A DNA stretch of 9,839 nt from Hyphomicrobiales bacterium (GCA_012032065.1 JAAURV010000094.1:1-9839), one strand, 5' to 3'; positions 1 through 8,087 are shown, numbered from the stretch's first letter. A program made the numbers and translations. The notes: generated from the sequence alone by a model not told the origin.

Positions 1-2223
<2,223 letters not shown>

Positions 2224-2244
2224 CTCCCCCTCAGCTAAGGCGAC

Positions 2245-2273
2245 TTGAAAAGACCTGATAATGGTGCTATTTA
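2245..2273 (+). promoter_or_regulatory. Promoter-like element ahead of the toxin-antitoxin pair
   Basis: TTGAAA (2245-2250) and TATTTA (2268-2273) are separated by exactly 17 bases, 24 bases before the antitoxin ATG. A direct repeat GGTGC occurs at 2263-2267 and 2275-2279, overlapping the -10, and could be part of an antitoxin operator. Matches to sigma-70 boxes are imperfect, and the operator idea is inference. Confidence 0.45.
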
Positions 2274-2296
2274 AGGTGCCACTCAGGAGACCTTTC

Positions 2297-2545
2297 ATGG
2301 CGCACCAAATCCTTACGACCACGACGGCGAGTGTTTCCGAACTGAAGCGAAATCCCATGGGAACTGTTGCCGCGGGCGAAGGTTTCCCCGTCGCCATCCT
2401 TAACCGGAACGAACCCGCCTTCTATTGCGTGCCTGCTAAGGCCTATGAGGCAATGCTCGAACGGCTTGAGGACCTTGAGCTGAATGCCATCGCTGATGCG
2501 CGCGAAGGCCAACGCGTGCACAAAGTTTCGCTTGATGACCTATGA
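2297..2545 (+). CDS. stbD: StbD-like (Phd/YefM family) type II antitoxin
   Basis: An 82-residue antitoxin expected to bind and neutralise the RelE-type toxin encoded next and to repress its own promoter. The N-terminal half (MAHQILTTTTASVSELKRNP, then MGTV) and the core ILNRNEPAFYCVPAKAYEAM at about residues 34-53 match the StbD subgroup of Phd/YefM-fold antitoxins as I know it. The C-terminal stretch from about residue 58 is the part likely to wrap the toxin. I chose the ATG at 2297 because AGGAGA at 2285-2290 is a strong ribosome site six bases upstream and the family begins with this MA-QILTTT motif; an in-frame ATG at 2261 lacks such a site. The stop overlaps the toxin start by 11 bases, indicating translational coupling. 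The symbol is by resemblance. Confidence 0.9.
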   Translation: MAHQILTTTTASVSELKRNPMGTVAAGEGFPVAILNRNEPAFYCVPAKAYEAMLERLEDLELNAIADAREGQRVHKVSLDDL

Positions 2546-2825
2546 GCTGGCCTTCCTGGACGAGGCTCTGAAGGAGTGGCGCAAGCTCGACAGCGTGACA
2601 CGCGAGCAGTTTAAGGCGAAACTTTCCGAGCGGCTGCAAAATCCGAAAATTCCCTCCGCCCGCCTGCACGGCGTCAAGGAACGCTACAAGATCAAGCTCC
2701 GCAATCGAGGCTACCGCCTGGTCTATGAGGTCAAGGACCGGGAACTGCTTGTTCTGGTGGTTGCCGTCGGCAAACGCGAACGCAACGAAGTTTACAGGGC
2801 TGCCGAGCGCCGGCAATCCGAGTGA
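2535..2825 (+). CDS. relE: RelE/StbE family type II toxin (mRNA interferase)
   Basis: A 96-residue RelE-fold toxin. Family members cleave mRNA in the ribosomal A site and halt translation until antitoxin returns. Residues equivalent to the E. coli RelE catalytic and binding set appear at the same numbers: K52 and K54 in YKIKLR, R61 in GYRLVYEV, R81 in VGKRER, and Y87. The N-terminal LAFLDEALKEWRKL helix is also typical. Nothing looks truncated, so I infer an active toxin, which makes the partner antitoxin necessary. The ATG at 2535 lies inside the last codons of the antitoxin gene in another frame and gives the family's normal start (MTYEL) and length. StbE is an alternative name for this subgroup. 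Confidence 0.92.
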   Translation: MTYELAFLDEALKEWRKLDSVTREQFKAKLSERLQNPKIPSARLHGVKERYKIKLRNRGYRLVYEVKDRELLVLVVAVGKRERNEVYRAAERRQSE

Positions 2826-2854
2826 AGGCGCTTTTCCCTGCTGCACTTGAAATC

Positions 2855-2871
2855 TGCCCCGAACTGGGGCA
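2855..2871 (+). terminator. Short hairpin after the toxin gene
   Basis: TGCCCC (2855-2860), a GAACT loop and GGGGCA (2866-2871) form a 6-bp stem 30 bases after the toxin stop, followed by TCTTTC. The U tract is poor, so this is at best a weak terminator. Confidence 0.35.
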
Positions 2872-2880
2872 TCTTTCATG

Positions 2881-2926
2881 CTTACCCGGCCCTCTGCGTT
2901 GACCCGCAAGGCCGGGTGAAGTTTTT
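2881..2926 (+). terminator. Likely intrinsic terminator of the toxin-antitoxin operon
   Basis: ACCCGGCC (2884-2891) pairs perfectly with GGCCGGGT (2910-2917). CTT/AAG extends the stem past one bulged G, and GTTTTT follows directly at 2921-2926. The loop of 18 bases is long, but the GC stem plus T run is the classical arrangement. It would separate the toxin-antitoxin pair from greA. Confidence 0.6.
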
Positions 2927-3003
2927 CCGCAATTGCCGTTGCGCAGGGCTTGCCAGGCTTCCCCGGCGGGTTCCGGCAAACTGACAAACACTGGACGAGA
3001 GCC

Positions 3004-3477
3004 ATGGAAAAAGTACCGATGACCGGGGCGGGACACGCCGCAATGCTGAGCGAAATCAAGCATTTGAAGTCGGTGGAGCGGCCGCGCATCATTCAATTGA
3101 TCGAGGAAGCGCGCTCCCATGGCGACCTCTCCGAAAACGCCGAGTACCATGCCGCCAAGGAACAGCAGGGCTGGATCGAGGCGCGCGTGGCCGAGCTCGA
3201 GGACAAGATCAGCCGCGCCGATATCATCGATGTCTCGAAGCTCTCGGGCGACACGGTCAAGTTCGGCGCCAAGGTAACGCTGATCGACGAGGACACCGAC
3301 GAAAAGGCGTCCTACCAGATCGTCGGCGAATTCGAGGCCGACGTGAAGAAGGGCAAGATTTCCGTGTCCTCGCCCATCGCCCGCGCCATCATCGGCAAGA
3401 AAACCGGCGACAGCGTCGAAGTCTCAACCCCCGGTGGCGGCAAGTCCTACGAGATCGCCAAGGTGGCGTGGCTATAG
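3004..3477 (+). CDS. greA: Transcription elongation factor GreA
   Basis: GreA enters the secondary channel of backtracked RNA polymerase and stimulates cleavage of the 3' end of the nascent RNA. The protein has 157 residues, the usual length. The N-terminal coiled coil (about 8-75) carries GDLSENAEYHAAKEQQG at 40-56, with the tip acidic residues D41 and E44 that help hold catalytic magnesium in E. coli GreA. The C-terminal FKBP-like domain (about 80-157) includes VIDVSKL-like IDVSKLSGD, VKFGAKVTL, YQIVGE, ISVSSPIARAIIGKK and TPGGGKSYEIAKV. I chose the ATG at 3004 because MEKVPMT is the usual alphaproteobacterial GreA start; the upstream in-frame ATG at 2950 would add an unconserved tail. The ribosome site is weak (ACGAGAG). 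It follows the toxin-antitoxin terminator, so it should have its own promoter, which I could not identify with confidence. Confidence 0.96.
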   Translation: MEKVPMTGAGHAAMLSEIKHLKSVERPRIIQLIEEARSHGDLSENAEYHAAKEQQGWIEARVAELEDKISRADIIDVSKLSGDTVKFGAKVTLIDEDTDEKASYQIVGEFEADVKKGKISVSSPIARAIIGKKTGDSVEVSTPGGGKSYEIAKVAWL

Positions 3478-3485
3478 GCTTGCGT

Positions 3486-3500
3486 CCCGCGCAGCGCGGG
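3486..3500. repeat. Small GC hairpin after greA
   Basis: CCCGC (3486-3490), GCAGC loop and GCGGG (3496-3500) form a 5-bp stem 9 bases after the greA stop. There is no T run, so it is not a convincing terminator alone, but it may contribute to 3' end stability. Confidence 0.35.
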
Positions 3501-3533
3501 GCGTCAGCGGCCTGCGAAACTGACTGCTTACCA

Positions 3534-3566
3534 TTTTCTGCCCCGCGCGCGGCGTGGGGTAGAAAA
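3534..3566. repeat. 15-bp-stem hairpin between convergent greA and benE
   Basis: The left arm 3534-3548 (TTTTCTGCCCCGCGC) pairs over its full length with 3552-3566 (GCGTGGGGTAGAAAA), closing a GCG loop, with two G-U pairs. It ends two bases before the benE stop codon complement at 3568-3570. The T run precedes and the A run follows the stem, the opposite of a standard intrinsic terminator, so in either direction it would give RNA with a blunt A/U-rich stem base. It may still shield both convergent transcripts. Confidence 0.6.
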
Positions 3567-3567
3567 G

Positions 3568-4755
3568 TCATTGTTTCGCCATCTCCTTCACATGCCGCAC
3601 GCCGAACAGGAGCAGTCCTGCAACCAGCCCCCAGAATGCCGATCCGACGCCGGCGATCTGCACGCCCGACGCGGTCACCAGGAACGTCACCAGCGCGCTT
3701 TCGATGTCGCGCATTTCTTTCAGCATGGCGATCACGCCGCCCATCAGGGGCGCGAACAACGCGAGCCCGGCGATGGCGGTGATGAGCGGTGCAGGCAAGC
3801 CGCCGAGGATTTGCACGAAGCTCGCAGCCGTCAATCCGACCAGCGTGTATAAAACGAGATAGGGCCAGGCGACGAGCCAGCGCTTTGCCGGGTCGGGATG
3901 GTTGTCCGGGCCGGTCACGATGGACGCGGTGATCGCCGCGAGATTGATGGCGTGCGAGCCGAAGGGGGCGAGCAGCACGGAGGCAAATCCCGTGACGCCA
4001 AGGCACAAAGACACCGGAGGCTCGTAGCCCGCCGCACGCAACACGGCGAAGCCCGGCATGTTTTGCGACGCCATGGTCACGAGAAACAGGGGAATGCCGA
4101 GACCCAGGATCGCGGCACTTTCGAACCGGGGCATCACGGGCACCAGCGGTGTCACTGCGAGCGAAAAGGAGGTCCCAGCGAAAAGGCCGGTGAAGGCCGC
4201 CAGTGCAATTCCAAAAACCACAATCGCCGGAACGGCATAGAGCGGATACGTGACTCGAAGTGCGAAGAAGGTGCCGGCCAGCGGCAGCACCAGCCAGGGC
4301 AGCGCCATGGCGGCACCGGGAACTCCCAGCGTGTATTTGAGCAAGACGCCCGCAAGCATGGCCGCGGCAATGGGTGCGGGGATTTTCGCAATGGCCCGCG
4401 CCAGTGGCGTAATAAGCGCTGCGAGACACATCAGCACGCCAGCCACCACGAACGCGCCGAGTGCCGCTTCGTAGCCAATGCCGCCGCCGCTGGTGGCGAT
4501 CAGCACCGCGCCCGGCGTCGACCACGCGGTGATAATCGGCATGCGCGCGCGCCACGAGAGAATGAGCGTCGTCACCGCCATGCCGAAGCAGAGTGCTGCC
4601 GCCCATGAGGCTTGCTGTGCCGGCGTTGCCCCAACCGAACGCGCCGCATCCATGATCAGGAGAATGGTCGAGGCGAAGCCCACGACCACCGCTGTCGCCG
4701 CCGTCGAGACCGGCCCGAACCATGTGCCCGCCCTGCCCGCCTCGGCGCTGCTCAT
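3568..4755 (-). CDS. benE: BenE family benzoate/H+ symporter
   Basis: An inner-membrane transporter of 395 residues, the normal length for BenE. The family is known for proton-coupled benzoate uptake; the actual substrate here is not shown by sequence. About a dozen hydrophobic segments can be seen, for instance near residues 16-35, 51-68, 97-118, 126-144, 170-192, 249-265, 298-318 and 322-345. Family-typical stretches are TAWSTPGAVLIA (77-88), MASQNMPGFAVLRAAGY (228-244) and PFGSHAINLAAITASIVTGP (264-283). I chose the ATG at 4753-4755 because it overlaps the TGA of the upstream regulator as ATGA; an in-frame extension further upstream would run through that regulator and looks unlike protein. 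No benzoate-degradation gene lies in the window. Another long open frame over this region is an echo of the GC-rich coding. Confidence 0.93.
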   Translation of the reverse strand: MSSAEAGRAGTWFGPVSTAATAVVVGFASTILLIMDAARSVGATPAQQASWAAALCFGMAVTTLILSWRARMPIITAWSTPGAVLIATSGGGIGYEAALGAFVVAGVLMCLAALITPLARAIAKIPAPIAAAMLAGVLLKYTLGVPGAAMALPWLVLPLAGTFFALRVTYPLYAVPAIVVFGIALAAFTGLFAGTSFSLAVTPLVPVMPRFESAAILGLGIPLFLVTMASQNMPGFAVLRAAGYEPPVSLCLGVTGFASVLLAPFGSHAINLAAITASIVTGPDNHPDPAKRWLVAWPYLVLYTLVGLTAASFVQILGGLPAPLITAIAGLALFAPLMGGVIAMLKEMRDIESALVTFLVTASGVQIAGVGSAFWGLVAGLLLFGVRHVKEMAKQ

Positions 4756-5219
4756 AGCGGCACTCCCGGCTCGTATTTGCCTTGCCTGAGGATGAGGCTG
4801 GTCTTGACGCTCTCTACACTGGGAGCGGCCGTCAGCTCGTTGATGATGAAGTCCTGCAAGCCCGGCAAATCCTTGGCCATGCATTTGAGCAGAAAGTCGG
4901 CCTCGCCTGAAATCGCATAAGCCTCGCGCACCAACGGCCACGATTGAGCCTTGGCCGCGAAAGCCGAAAGCTCCTGCTCCGCCTGACTCTTCAACCCCAC
5001 AAGCGCGAATGCCTGCACCGTGAACCCAAGCTGCTGTGCATCGAGCAGCGCGCGGTACCCGGCAATCGTGCCATTCCTCTCAAGCGCCTGCACCCGTCTC
5101 AAGCAAGGCGGCGCCGAAAGCCCCACGCGCGAAGCCAGCTCCACATTGGTAATCCGCCCCTCGCGCTGCAATTCGCGCAGGATCTTGAGATCGGTTGAAT
5201 CGAGTTGAGGCCCCGCCAT
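4752..5219 (-). CDS. Lrp/AsnC family transcriptional regulator
   Basis: A 155-residue DNA-binding regulator. Residues about 5-65 form the AsnC-type helix-turn-helix (LDSTDLKILRELQREGRI, then SRVGLSAPPCLRRVQALERN around 30-49). Residues about 68-148 form the RAM ligand-binding and oligomerisation domain, with AYAISGEADFLLKC at 100-113 in the loop that contacts amino-acid effectors in Lrp homologues. It is divergent from trxB, and its stop overlaps the benE start by four bases (ATGA), so both genes are almost certainly on one transcript with coupled translation. From this I infer local control of benE, in addition to any global role. The ribosome site before ATG 5217-5219 is weak. Which effector it senses cannot be read from the sequence. 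Confidence 0.93.
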   Translation of the reverse strand: MAGPQLDSTDLKILRELQREGRITNVELASRVGLSAPPCLRRVQALERNGTIAGYRALLDAQQLGFTVQAFALVGLKSQAEQELSAFAAKAQSWPLVREAYAISGEADFLLKCMAKDLPGLQDFIINELTAAPSVESVKTSLILRQGKYEPGVPL

Positions 5220-5270
5220 GGCCCACTTAGAGCATGTCCACCAGCCTGTTCACAAACCCGCGCGCTGGTC

Positions 5271-5298
5271 TTGAGAAAATCCCCGAAGTAGCTATGTT
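5271..5298 (+). promoter_or_regulatory. Possible trxB promoter
   Basis: TTGAGA (5271-5276) and TATGTT (5293-5298) are 16 bases apart, about 30 bases before the trxB ATG. The proposed -10 overlaps the left arm of the dyad at 5290-5312. The match is moderate only. Confidence 0.35.
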
Positions 5299-5312
5299 AT
5301 GAGCGCATAGCT
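5290..5312. promoter_or_regulatory. Dyad upstream of trxB, candidate LysR-type operator
   Basis: AGCTATG (5290-5296) and CATAGCT (5306-5312) are perfect inverted repeats around a 9-base spacer, with a nested TATG/CATA inside. T5295 and A5307 fit the T-N11-A core of LysR-type sites. The dyad lies between the possible -10 and the trxB ribosome site (CGGAGA, 5315-5320). The LysR gene at the end of the same operon is the obvious candidate ligand; the divergent Lrp-type regulator is an alternative. Confidence 0.45.
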
Positions 5313-5326
5313 TTCGGAGATTGTCC

Positions 5327-6289
5327 ATGACCCCTCGTCATGCCCGTGTCCTGATCCTCGGGTCGGGCCCAGCCGGTTATACCGCCGCGATCTACGCTGC
5401 CCGCGCCATGTTGAAGCCGCTGCTCGTCCAGGGCATGCAGCCGGGCGGCCAGATGACGATTACCACGGATGTGGAGAACTATCCGGGCTTCGCCAAGGTG
5501 ATCCAGGGGCCGTGGCTGATGGACGAAATGAAAGCCCAGGCCGAGCATGTCGGCACCGAAATGGTTTCCGACACCATCGTCGAGGTGAAGCTCAATGACA
5601 CACCGATCCGTTTGACCGGCGATTCCGGCCAAGTCTACACCTGCGATGCGTTGATCATCGCGACCGGCGCGCAGGCGAAGTGGCTCAATCTTCCCTCCGA
5701 GGAGAAATTCAAAGGCTTCGGCGTCTCCGCTTGCGCCACATGCGATGGATTCTTCTATCGCAACCGCAAGGTCCTCGTCGTCGGTGGCGGCAACACCGCC
5801 GTCGAGGAAGCGCTGTTCCTCACCAACTTCGCCAGCGAAGTGACTGTCGTCCACCGCCGCAATGAATTCAAAGCCGAGCGCATTTTGCAGAACCGTTTGT
5901 TCGCGCATCCCAAGATCAAGGTGGTGTGGGACAGCGTGCTGGAAGATGTAGTGGGCACCGAGGAGCCGAAAGGCGTGACCGCCGCGAAAATCAAAAACAT
6001 CAAAACCGGCGCGGTCACGGAAATCCCCGTCGACGGCATCTTCATCGCCATTGGCCACAAACCCGCGACCGAACTTTTCGAAGGCCAGCTTCCCTTCAAG
6101 CAGGGCGGCTATCTCAACACCGAGCCGCGCTCGACCGCGACCGCGATCCCAGGCGTCTTCGCCGCGGGCGATGTGACCGACGACGTCTACCGCCAGGCCG
6201 TCACCGCCGCCGGCATGGGCTGCATGGCGGCACTCGAGGTCGAAAAGTATTTGCACGCGCGCGAACAGGTTCGTCATGCCGCAGAGTAA
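5327..6289 (+). CDS. trxB: Thioredoxin-disulfide reductase
   Basis: A cytoplasmic flavoenzyme that passes electrons from NADPH through FAD and a redox disulfide to thioredoxin. The 320-residue length is normal. Motifs in order: FAD-binding GSGPAGYTAAIYAAR (12-26), PGGQMTITTDVENYPGF (39-55), ATGA (112-115), redox-active CATC (136-139), NADPH-binding GGGNTAVEEALFL (153-165), HRR (176-178) for the NADPH 2'-phosphate, and C-terminal FAD motif GVFAAGDVTD (276-285). I chose the ATG at 5327 because CGGAGA at 5315-5320 is six bases upstream; an in-frame TTG at 5321 would leave no spacing. The stop lies 14 bases inside the following LysR gene, so the two are co-translated. Confidence 0.97.
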   Translation: MTPRHARVLILGSGPAGYTAAIYAARAMLKPLLVQGMQPGGQMTITTDVENYPGFAKVIQGPWLMDEMKAQAEHVGTEMVSDTIVEVKLNDTPIRLTGDSGQVYTCDALIIATGAQAKWLNLPSEEKFKGFGVSACATCDGFFYRNRKVLVVGGGNTAVEEALFLTNFASEVTVVHRRNEFKAERILQNRLFAHPKIKVVWDSVLEDVVGTEEPKGVTAAKIKNIKTGAVTEIPVDGIFIAIGHKPATELFEGQLPFKQGGYLNTEPRSTATAIPGVFAAGDVTDDVYRQAVTAAGMGCMAALEVEKYLHAREQVRHAAE

Positions 6290-7181
6290 TCTCTTCGACT
6301 GGGACAAGCTCCGCATTTTTCACGCGGTGGCCGATGCCGGAAGCTTCACTCATGCGGGCCATGAACTGGGCCTCTCGCAGAGTGCCGTGTCGCGCCAGAT
6401 CAGCGCGCTGGAAGACGGTTTGAACGTTCCGCTCTTCCACCGCCACGCGCGGGGACTCATTCTCACCGAGCAAGGCGAGATGCTCTACCGCACGGCGCAT
6501 GAGGTGTTCACCAAGCTCACCGCCGCGCAAACGCGGCTGATGGACTCGAAGGAGAAACCATCGGGCGATCTCCGCGTGACCACGACCGTGGGCCTCGGCA
6601 GCGTGTGGCTGACTCCCCGCATCGCAGAGTTCGTCGAGCTTTATCCGCAAATCAACGTGGCGCTGCTGCTGCACGATCACGAACTCGATCTTTCGATGCG
6701 CGAGGCCGACGTGGCGATCCGCCTGCGCCGTCCCACCCAGCCCGATCTCATACAGCGCAAACTCTTCACCGTGCACAATCACATCTATGCCTCGCCCGAC
6801 TACCTTAAAAAGCATGGCATTCCGCGCTCGGTCGAAGATCTCGACAAGCACAAGATCCTCACCTTCGGCCAAGCGCCAAGTTATCTGGAAACCGTGAACT
6901 GGCTGGAGTTCGCCGGCCGCGCCGAAGACAGTCCGCGCCCCGTGGCGCTCCGCGTCAACAATGCCTACGGCCTGCGCCGCGCCGTGCAAGCAGGCGTCGG
7001 AATCGCGTCTCTGGCCGATTACACCGTCGCCGCCGACATGGGCCTCGTCCAAATCGATCTCCCTGTCGAAACCCCGGAGTGGGAAACGTATTTCGTCTAT
7101 CCCGAGGAGTTGAAGGACACAAAACGGGTCACCGTCTTCCGCGACTTTCTCGTGGCCAAGGCGAAGGAATGGAGTTTCTGA
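6276..7181 (+). CDS. LysR family transcriptional regulator linked to trxB
   Basis: A 301-residue LysR-type regulator. Residues about 10-70 hold the winged helix-turn-helix (DKLRIFHAVADAGSFTHAG, LGLSQSAVSRQISALED, LFHRHARGLILTEQGE). A linker helix follows, and residues about 96-297 form the two-lobed effector-binding domain (GDLRVTTTVGLGSVWLTPRI, READVAIRLRRP, VQAGVGIASLADY). The start at ATG 6276 lies inside the trxB 3' end, giving a 14-base overlap and MPQSNLFDWDKLRIFHAV, which looks like the family's normal opening. A trxB-LysR pairing is familiar to me from Hyphomicrobiales, but the regulon of this regulator is not known to me. Feedback control of the trxB operon is a reasonable inference, given the T-N11-A dyad upstream of trxB. 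Confidence 0.93.
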   Translation: MPQSNLFDWDKLRIFHAVADAGSFTHAGHELGLSQSAVSRQISALEDGLNVPLFHRHARGLILTEQGEMLYRTAHEVFTKLTAAQTRLMDSKEKPSGDLRVTTTVGLGSVWLTPRIAEFVELYPQINVALLLHDHELDLSMREADVAIRLRRPTQPDLIQRKLFTVHNHIYASPDYLKKHGIPRSVEDLDKHKILTFGQAPSYLETVNWLEFAGRAEDSPRPVALRVNNAYGLRRAVQAGVGIASLADYTVAADMGLVQIDLPVETPEWETYFVYPEELKDTKRVTVFRDFLVAKAKEWSF

Positions 7182-7216
7182 AAATACTCTCCCTTGCGCG
7201 CGCGTGGGGATTTGGC

Positions 7217-7265
7217 CCGCAGCGCCAAGGGGTGCCGATCAAGATCAAGGCCTTTGGCGCTGCGG
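7217..7265. repeat. 12-14-bp inverted repeat downstream of the LysR gene
   Basis: CCGCAGCGCCAA (7217-7228) is the exact reverse complement of TTGGCGCTGCGG (7254-7265). GG/CC extends the stem past a bulged T at 7253, leaving a 20-base loop with GATCAAGATCAAGG. It starts 35 bases after the LysR stop. AAAAG, not T, follows it, so termination would have to be non-canonical. Confidence 0.65.
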
Positions 7266-7273
7266 AAAAGAAT

Positions 7274-7291
7274 TGATCTGTATACTGATCA
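7274..7291. promoter_or_regulatory. 18-bp near-perfect palindrome, operator-like
   Basis: TGATCTGTATACTGATCA is symmetric in eight of nine pairs, centred on GTATAC. It also contains TATACT (7281-7286), a fair -10 box, but with no matching -35. It could be a regulator site; no target gene is obvious within 200 bases. Confidence 0.3.
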
Positions 7292-7322
7292 CCTTCCTCG
7301 CTCTCTCCCTCAACTATCATTC

Positions 7323-7341
7323 CGGCGGCCTCGCTCCGCCG
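7323..7341. repeat. CGGCGG/CCGCCG hairpin
   Basis: CGGCGG (7323-7328) pairs with CCGCCG (7336-7341) across a 7-base loop; two A-T pairs extend it past a bulged C. Confidence 0.4.
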
Positions 7342-7373
7342 AAGCAACTCTTGCGATTGAGTGACCGAGCAAA

Positions 7374-7395
7374 GGCTTCGCGAAGGCGCGAAGCC
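7374..7395. repeat. GGCTTCG/CGAAGCC hairpin overlapping a longer inverted repeat
   Basis: GGCTTCG (7374-7380) pairs with CGAAGCC (7389-7395) over an 8-base loop. Its right arm shares bases with the left arm of the long inverted repeat at 7385-7406, so the two folds exclude each other. Confidence 0.45.
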
Positions 7396-7509
7396 GGAAC
7401 CCATCGCTGGTTCGCGAAGAAGGAAGGGTTTTGAAATGGACATGCGCAAGCGCCAGCATTCGAATTTCTGCCATCGCGCTTGAACATTCGATGGGTTCCG
7501 GCTTGCGCC
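7385..7509. repeat. Long inverted repeat, probably a dispersed palindromic element
   Basis: AAGCCGGAACCCATCG (7391-7406) is the exact reverse complement of CGATGGGTTCCGGCTT (7489-7504). Past one bulged G, GGCGC (7385-7389) pairs with GCGCC (7505-7509), giving 21 pairs around an 82-base interior. That interior has its own AAGCGC/GCGCTT pair (7448-7453, 7476-7481) and the palindrome ATTCGAAT. The outer sequence resembles the GGTTCCGGC-type repeats common between genes in proteobacteria, from memory. Confidence 0.65.
7462..7479 (+). repeat. Direct repeat copy 1 (GAATTT-N4-CATCGCGC)
   Basis: This 18-base segment matches 8088-8105 at 15 of 18 positions, with GAATTT and CATCGCGC identical and four bases between. 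It lies inside the long inverted repeat element. Confidence 0.4.
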
Positions 7510-7585
7510 GGAAGGACGAGTTAATGTGCGAAGGTTCAAACTAGACCTTGAGACTGACCGGCCAATTTGCGATCCTCGAAAACCG

Positions 7586-8008
7586 ATGGTCAGTGAACCT
7601 CCAACCAAGCCAGCCCTCCTCTCCGGCGGTAACCCACAAATACCCAAGGGCCACGGCAATACCCCGGTCCAAGCCTACATCGCCGCCGTTCCCGGCTGGA
7701 AACGAGACGTGTGCCGCAAACTCGACGCACTCATCGCGAAAGCCGTCCCCAAGGTGCAAAAAGCCGTCAAATGGAACTCGCCCCTCTACGGCTTGGACGG
7801 CGAGACCTGGTTTCTGAGCTACCACTGCTTCGACAGATACGTAAAGGTAGCGTTCTTCACCGGCGCGTCGCTGGAGCCGATGCCTCCGGTTGGATCGAAG
7901 CAAAAAAACGTGCGCTATCTCCACGTCGGCGAGGACGGCGCGTTCGACGAAAAGCAATTCACCGCGTGGGTGACGCAGGCGAGCAAACTGCCGGGGGAAA
8001 GGATGTGA
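7586..8008 (+). CDS. DUF1801 domain protein (first copy)
   Basis: A small soluble protein of 140 residues with a DUF1801 (YdhG-like) fold. Biochemical function is not established for this subgroup, and I do not assign one. Family features seen are PVLLSGGNPQIPKG-like PALLSGGNPQIPKGHG (9-24), VQAYIAAVPGWKRDV (28-42), KAVKWNSPLYG (59-69), WFLSYHCFDRYVKVAFFTG (75-93), SKQKNVRYLHVGE (104-116) and WVTQASKLPG (128-137). I prefer the ATG at 7586 because homologues begin near this point. An in-frame GTG at 7526 has a better ribosome site (AAGGA, 7512-7516), but that site lies in the adjoining repeat, and the extra 20 residues look unconserved. No signal peptide or membrane segment is visible. A second, different DUF1801 gene follows about 200 bases later. 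Confidence 0.85.
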   Translation: MVSEPPTKPALLSGGNPQIPKGHGNTPVQAYIAAVPGWKRDVCRKLDALIAKAVPKVQKAVKWNSPLYGLDGETWFLSYHCFDRYVKVAFFTGASLEPMPPVGSKQKNVRYLHVGEDGAFDEKQFTAWVTQASKLPGERM

Positions 8009-8020
8009 GGGGGAAGTCAC

Positions 8021-8055
8021 CCTTCCCCCGTCGGGGGAAGGTGCCCCGTAGGGGC
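8021..8055. repeat. Twin-hairpin intergenic repeat after the first DUF1801 gene
   Basis: CCTTCCCCC (8021-8029) and GGGGGAAGG (8033-8041) form a 9-bp stem with a 3-base loop. GCCCC (8043-8047) and GGGGC (8051-8055) form a second stem, followed by GGATGAGGG. GATGAGGG (8057-8064) recurs inverted as CCCTCATC at 8117-8124. I recognise this GGAAGGTGCCCCGTAGGGG-type motif as a frequent dispersed repeat in alphaproteobacteria, from memory. It begins 12 bases after the stop and may also act as a 3' stabiliser. Confidence 0.65.
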
Positions 8056-8087
8056 GGATGAGGGACTTGAGGAATGACGCAGCGTTT

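Larger units (their letters stand above)
7182..7585. other. Intergenic stretch of about 400 bases rich in palindromes
   Basis: No convincing protein gene is seen between the LysR stop and the first DUF1801 gene. Instead there are at least five inverted repeats: 7217-7265, 7274-7291, 7323-7341, 7374-7395 and the long-range pair 7385-7509. None is followed by a clear T run, so they look more like dispersed intergenic repeats or structured RNA than ordinary terminators. Confidence 0.6.

Noticed and set aside
3389..4723. Alternative minus-strand frame of about 440 codons over benE
   Set aside because: Its translation is arginine/histidine-rich without family resemblance, while the other minus frame is a clear BenE membrane protein.
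5321..5326. TTG as the trxB start, two codons upstream of the ATG
   Set aside because: It would abut the CGGAGA ribosome site with no spacing; the ATG at 5327 has a 6-base spacing.
7204..7434. Plus-strand open frame of about 76 codons in the same gap
   Set aside because: It is made largely of palindromic repeat DNA, and no protein motif is visible.
7129..7659. Minus-strand open frame of about 176 codons covering the repeat-rich gap
   Set aside because: It crosses inverted repeats and both neighbouring genes, lacks a ribosome site, and resembles no family I know.
7217..8055. CRISPR array
   Set aside because: The repeats differ in sequence and spacing, and no regular direct repeat with unique spacers or cas gene is present.
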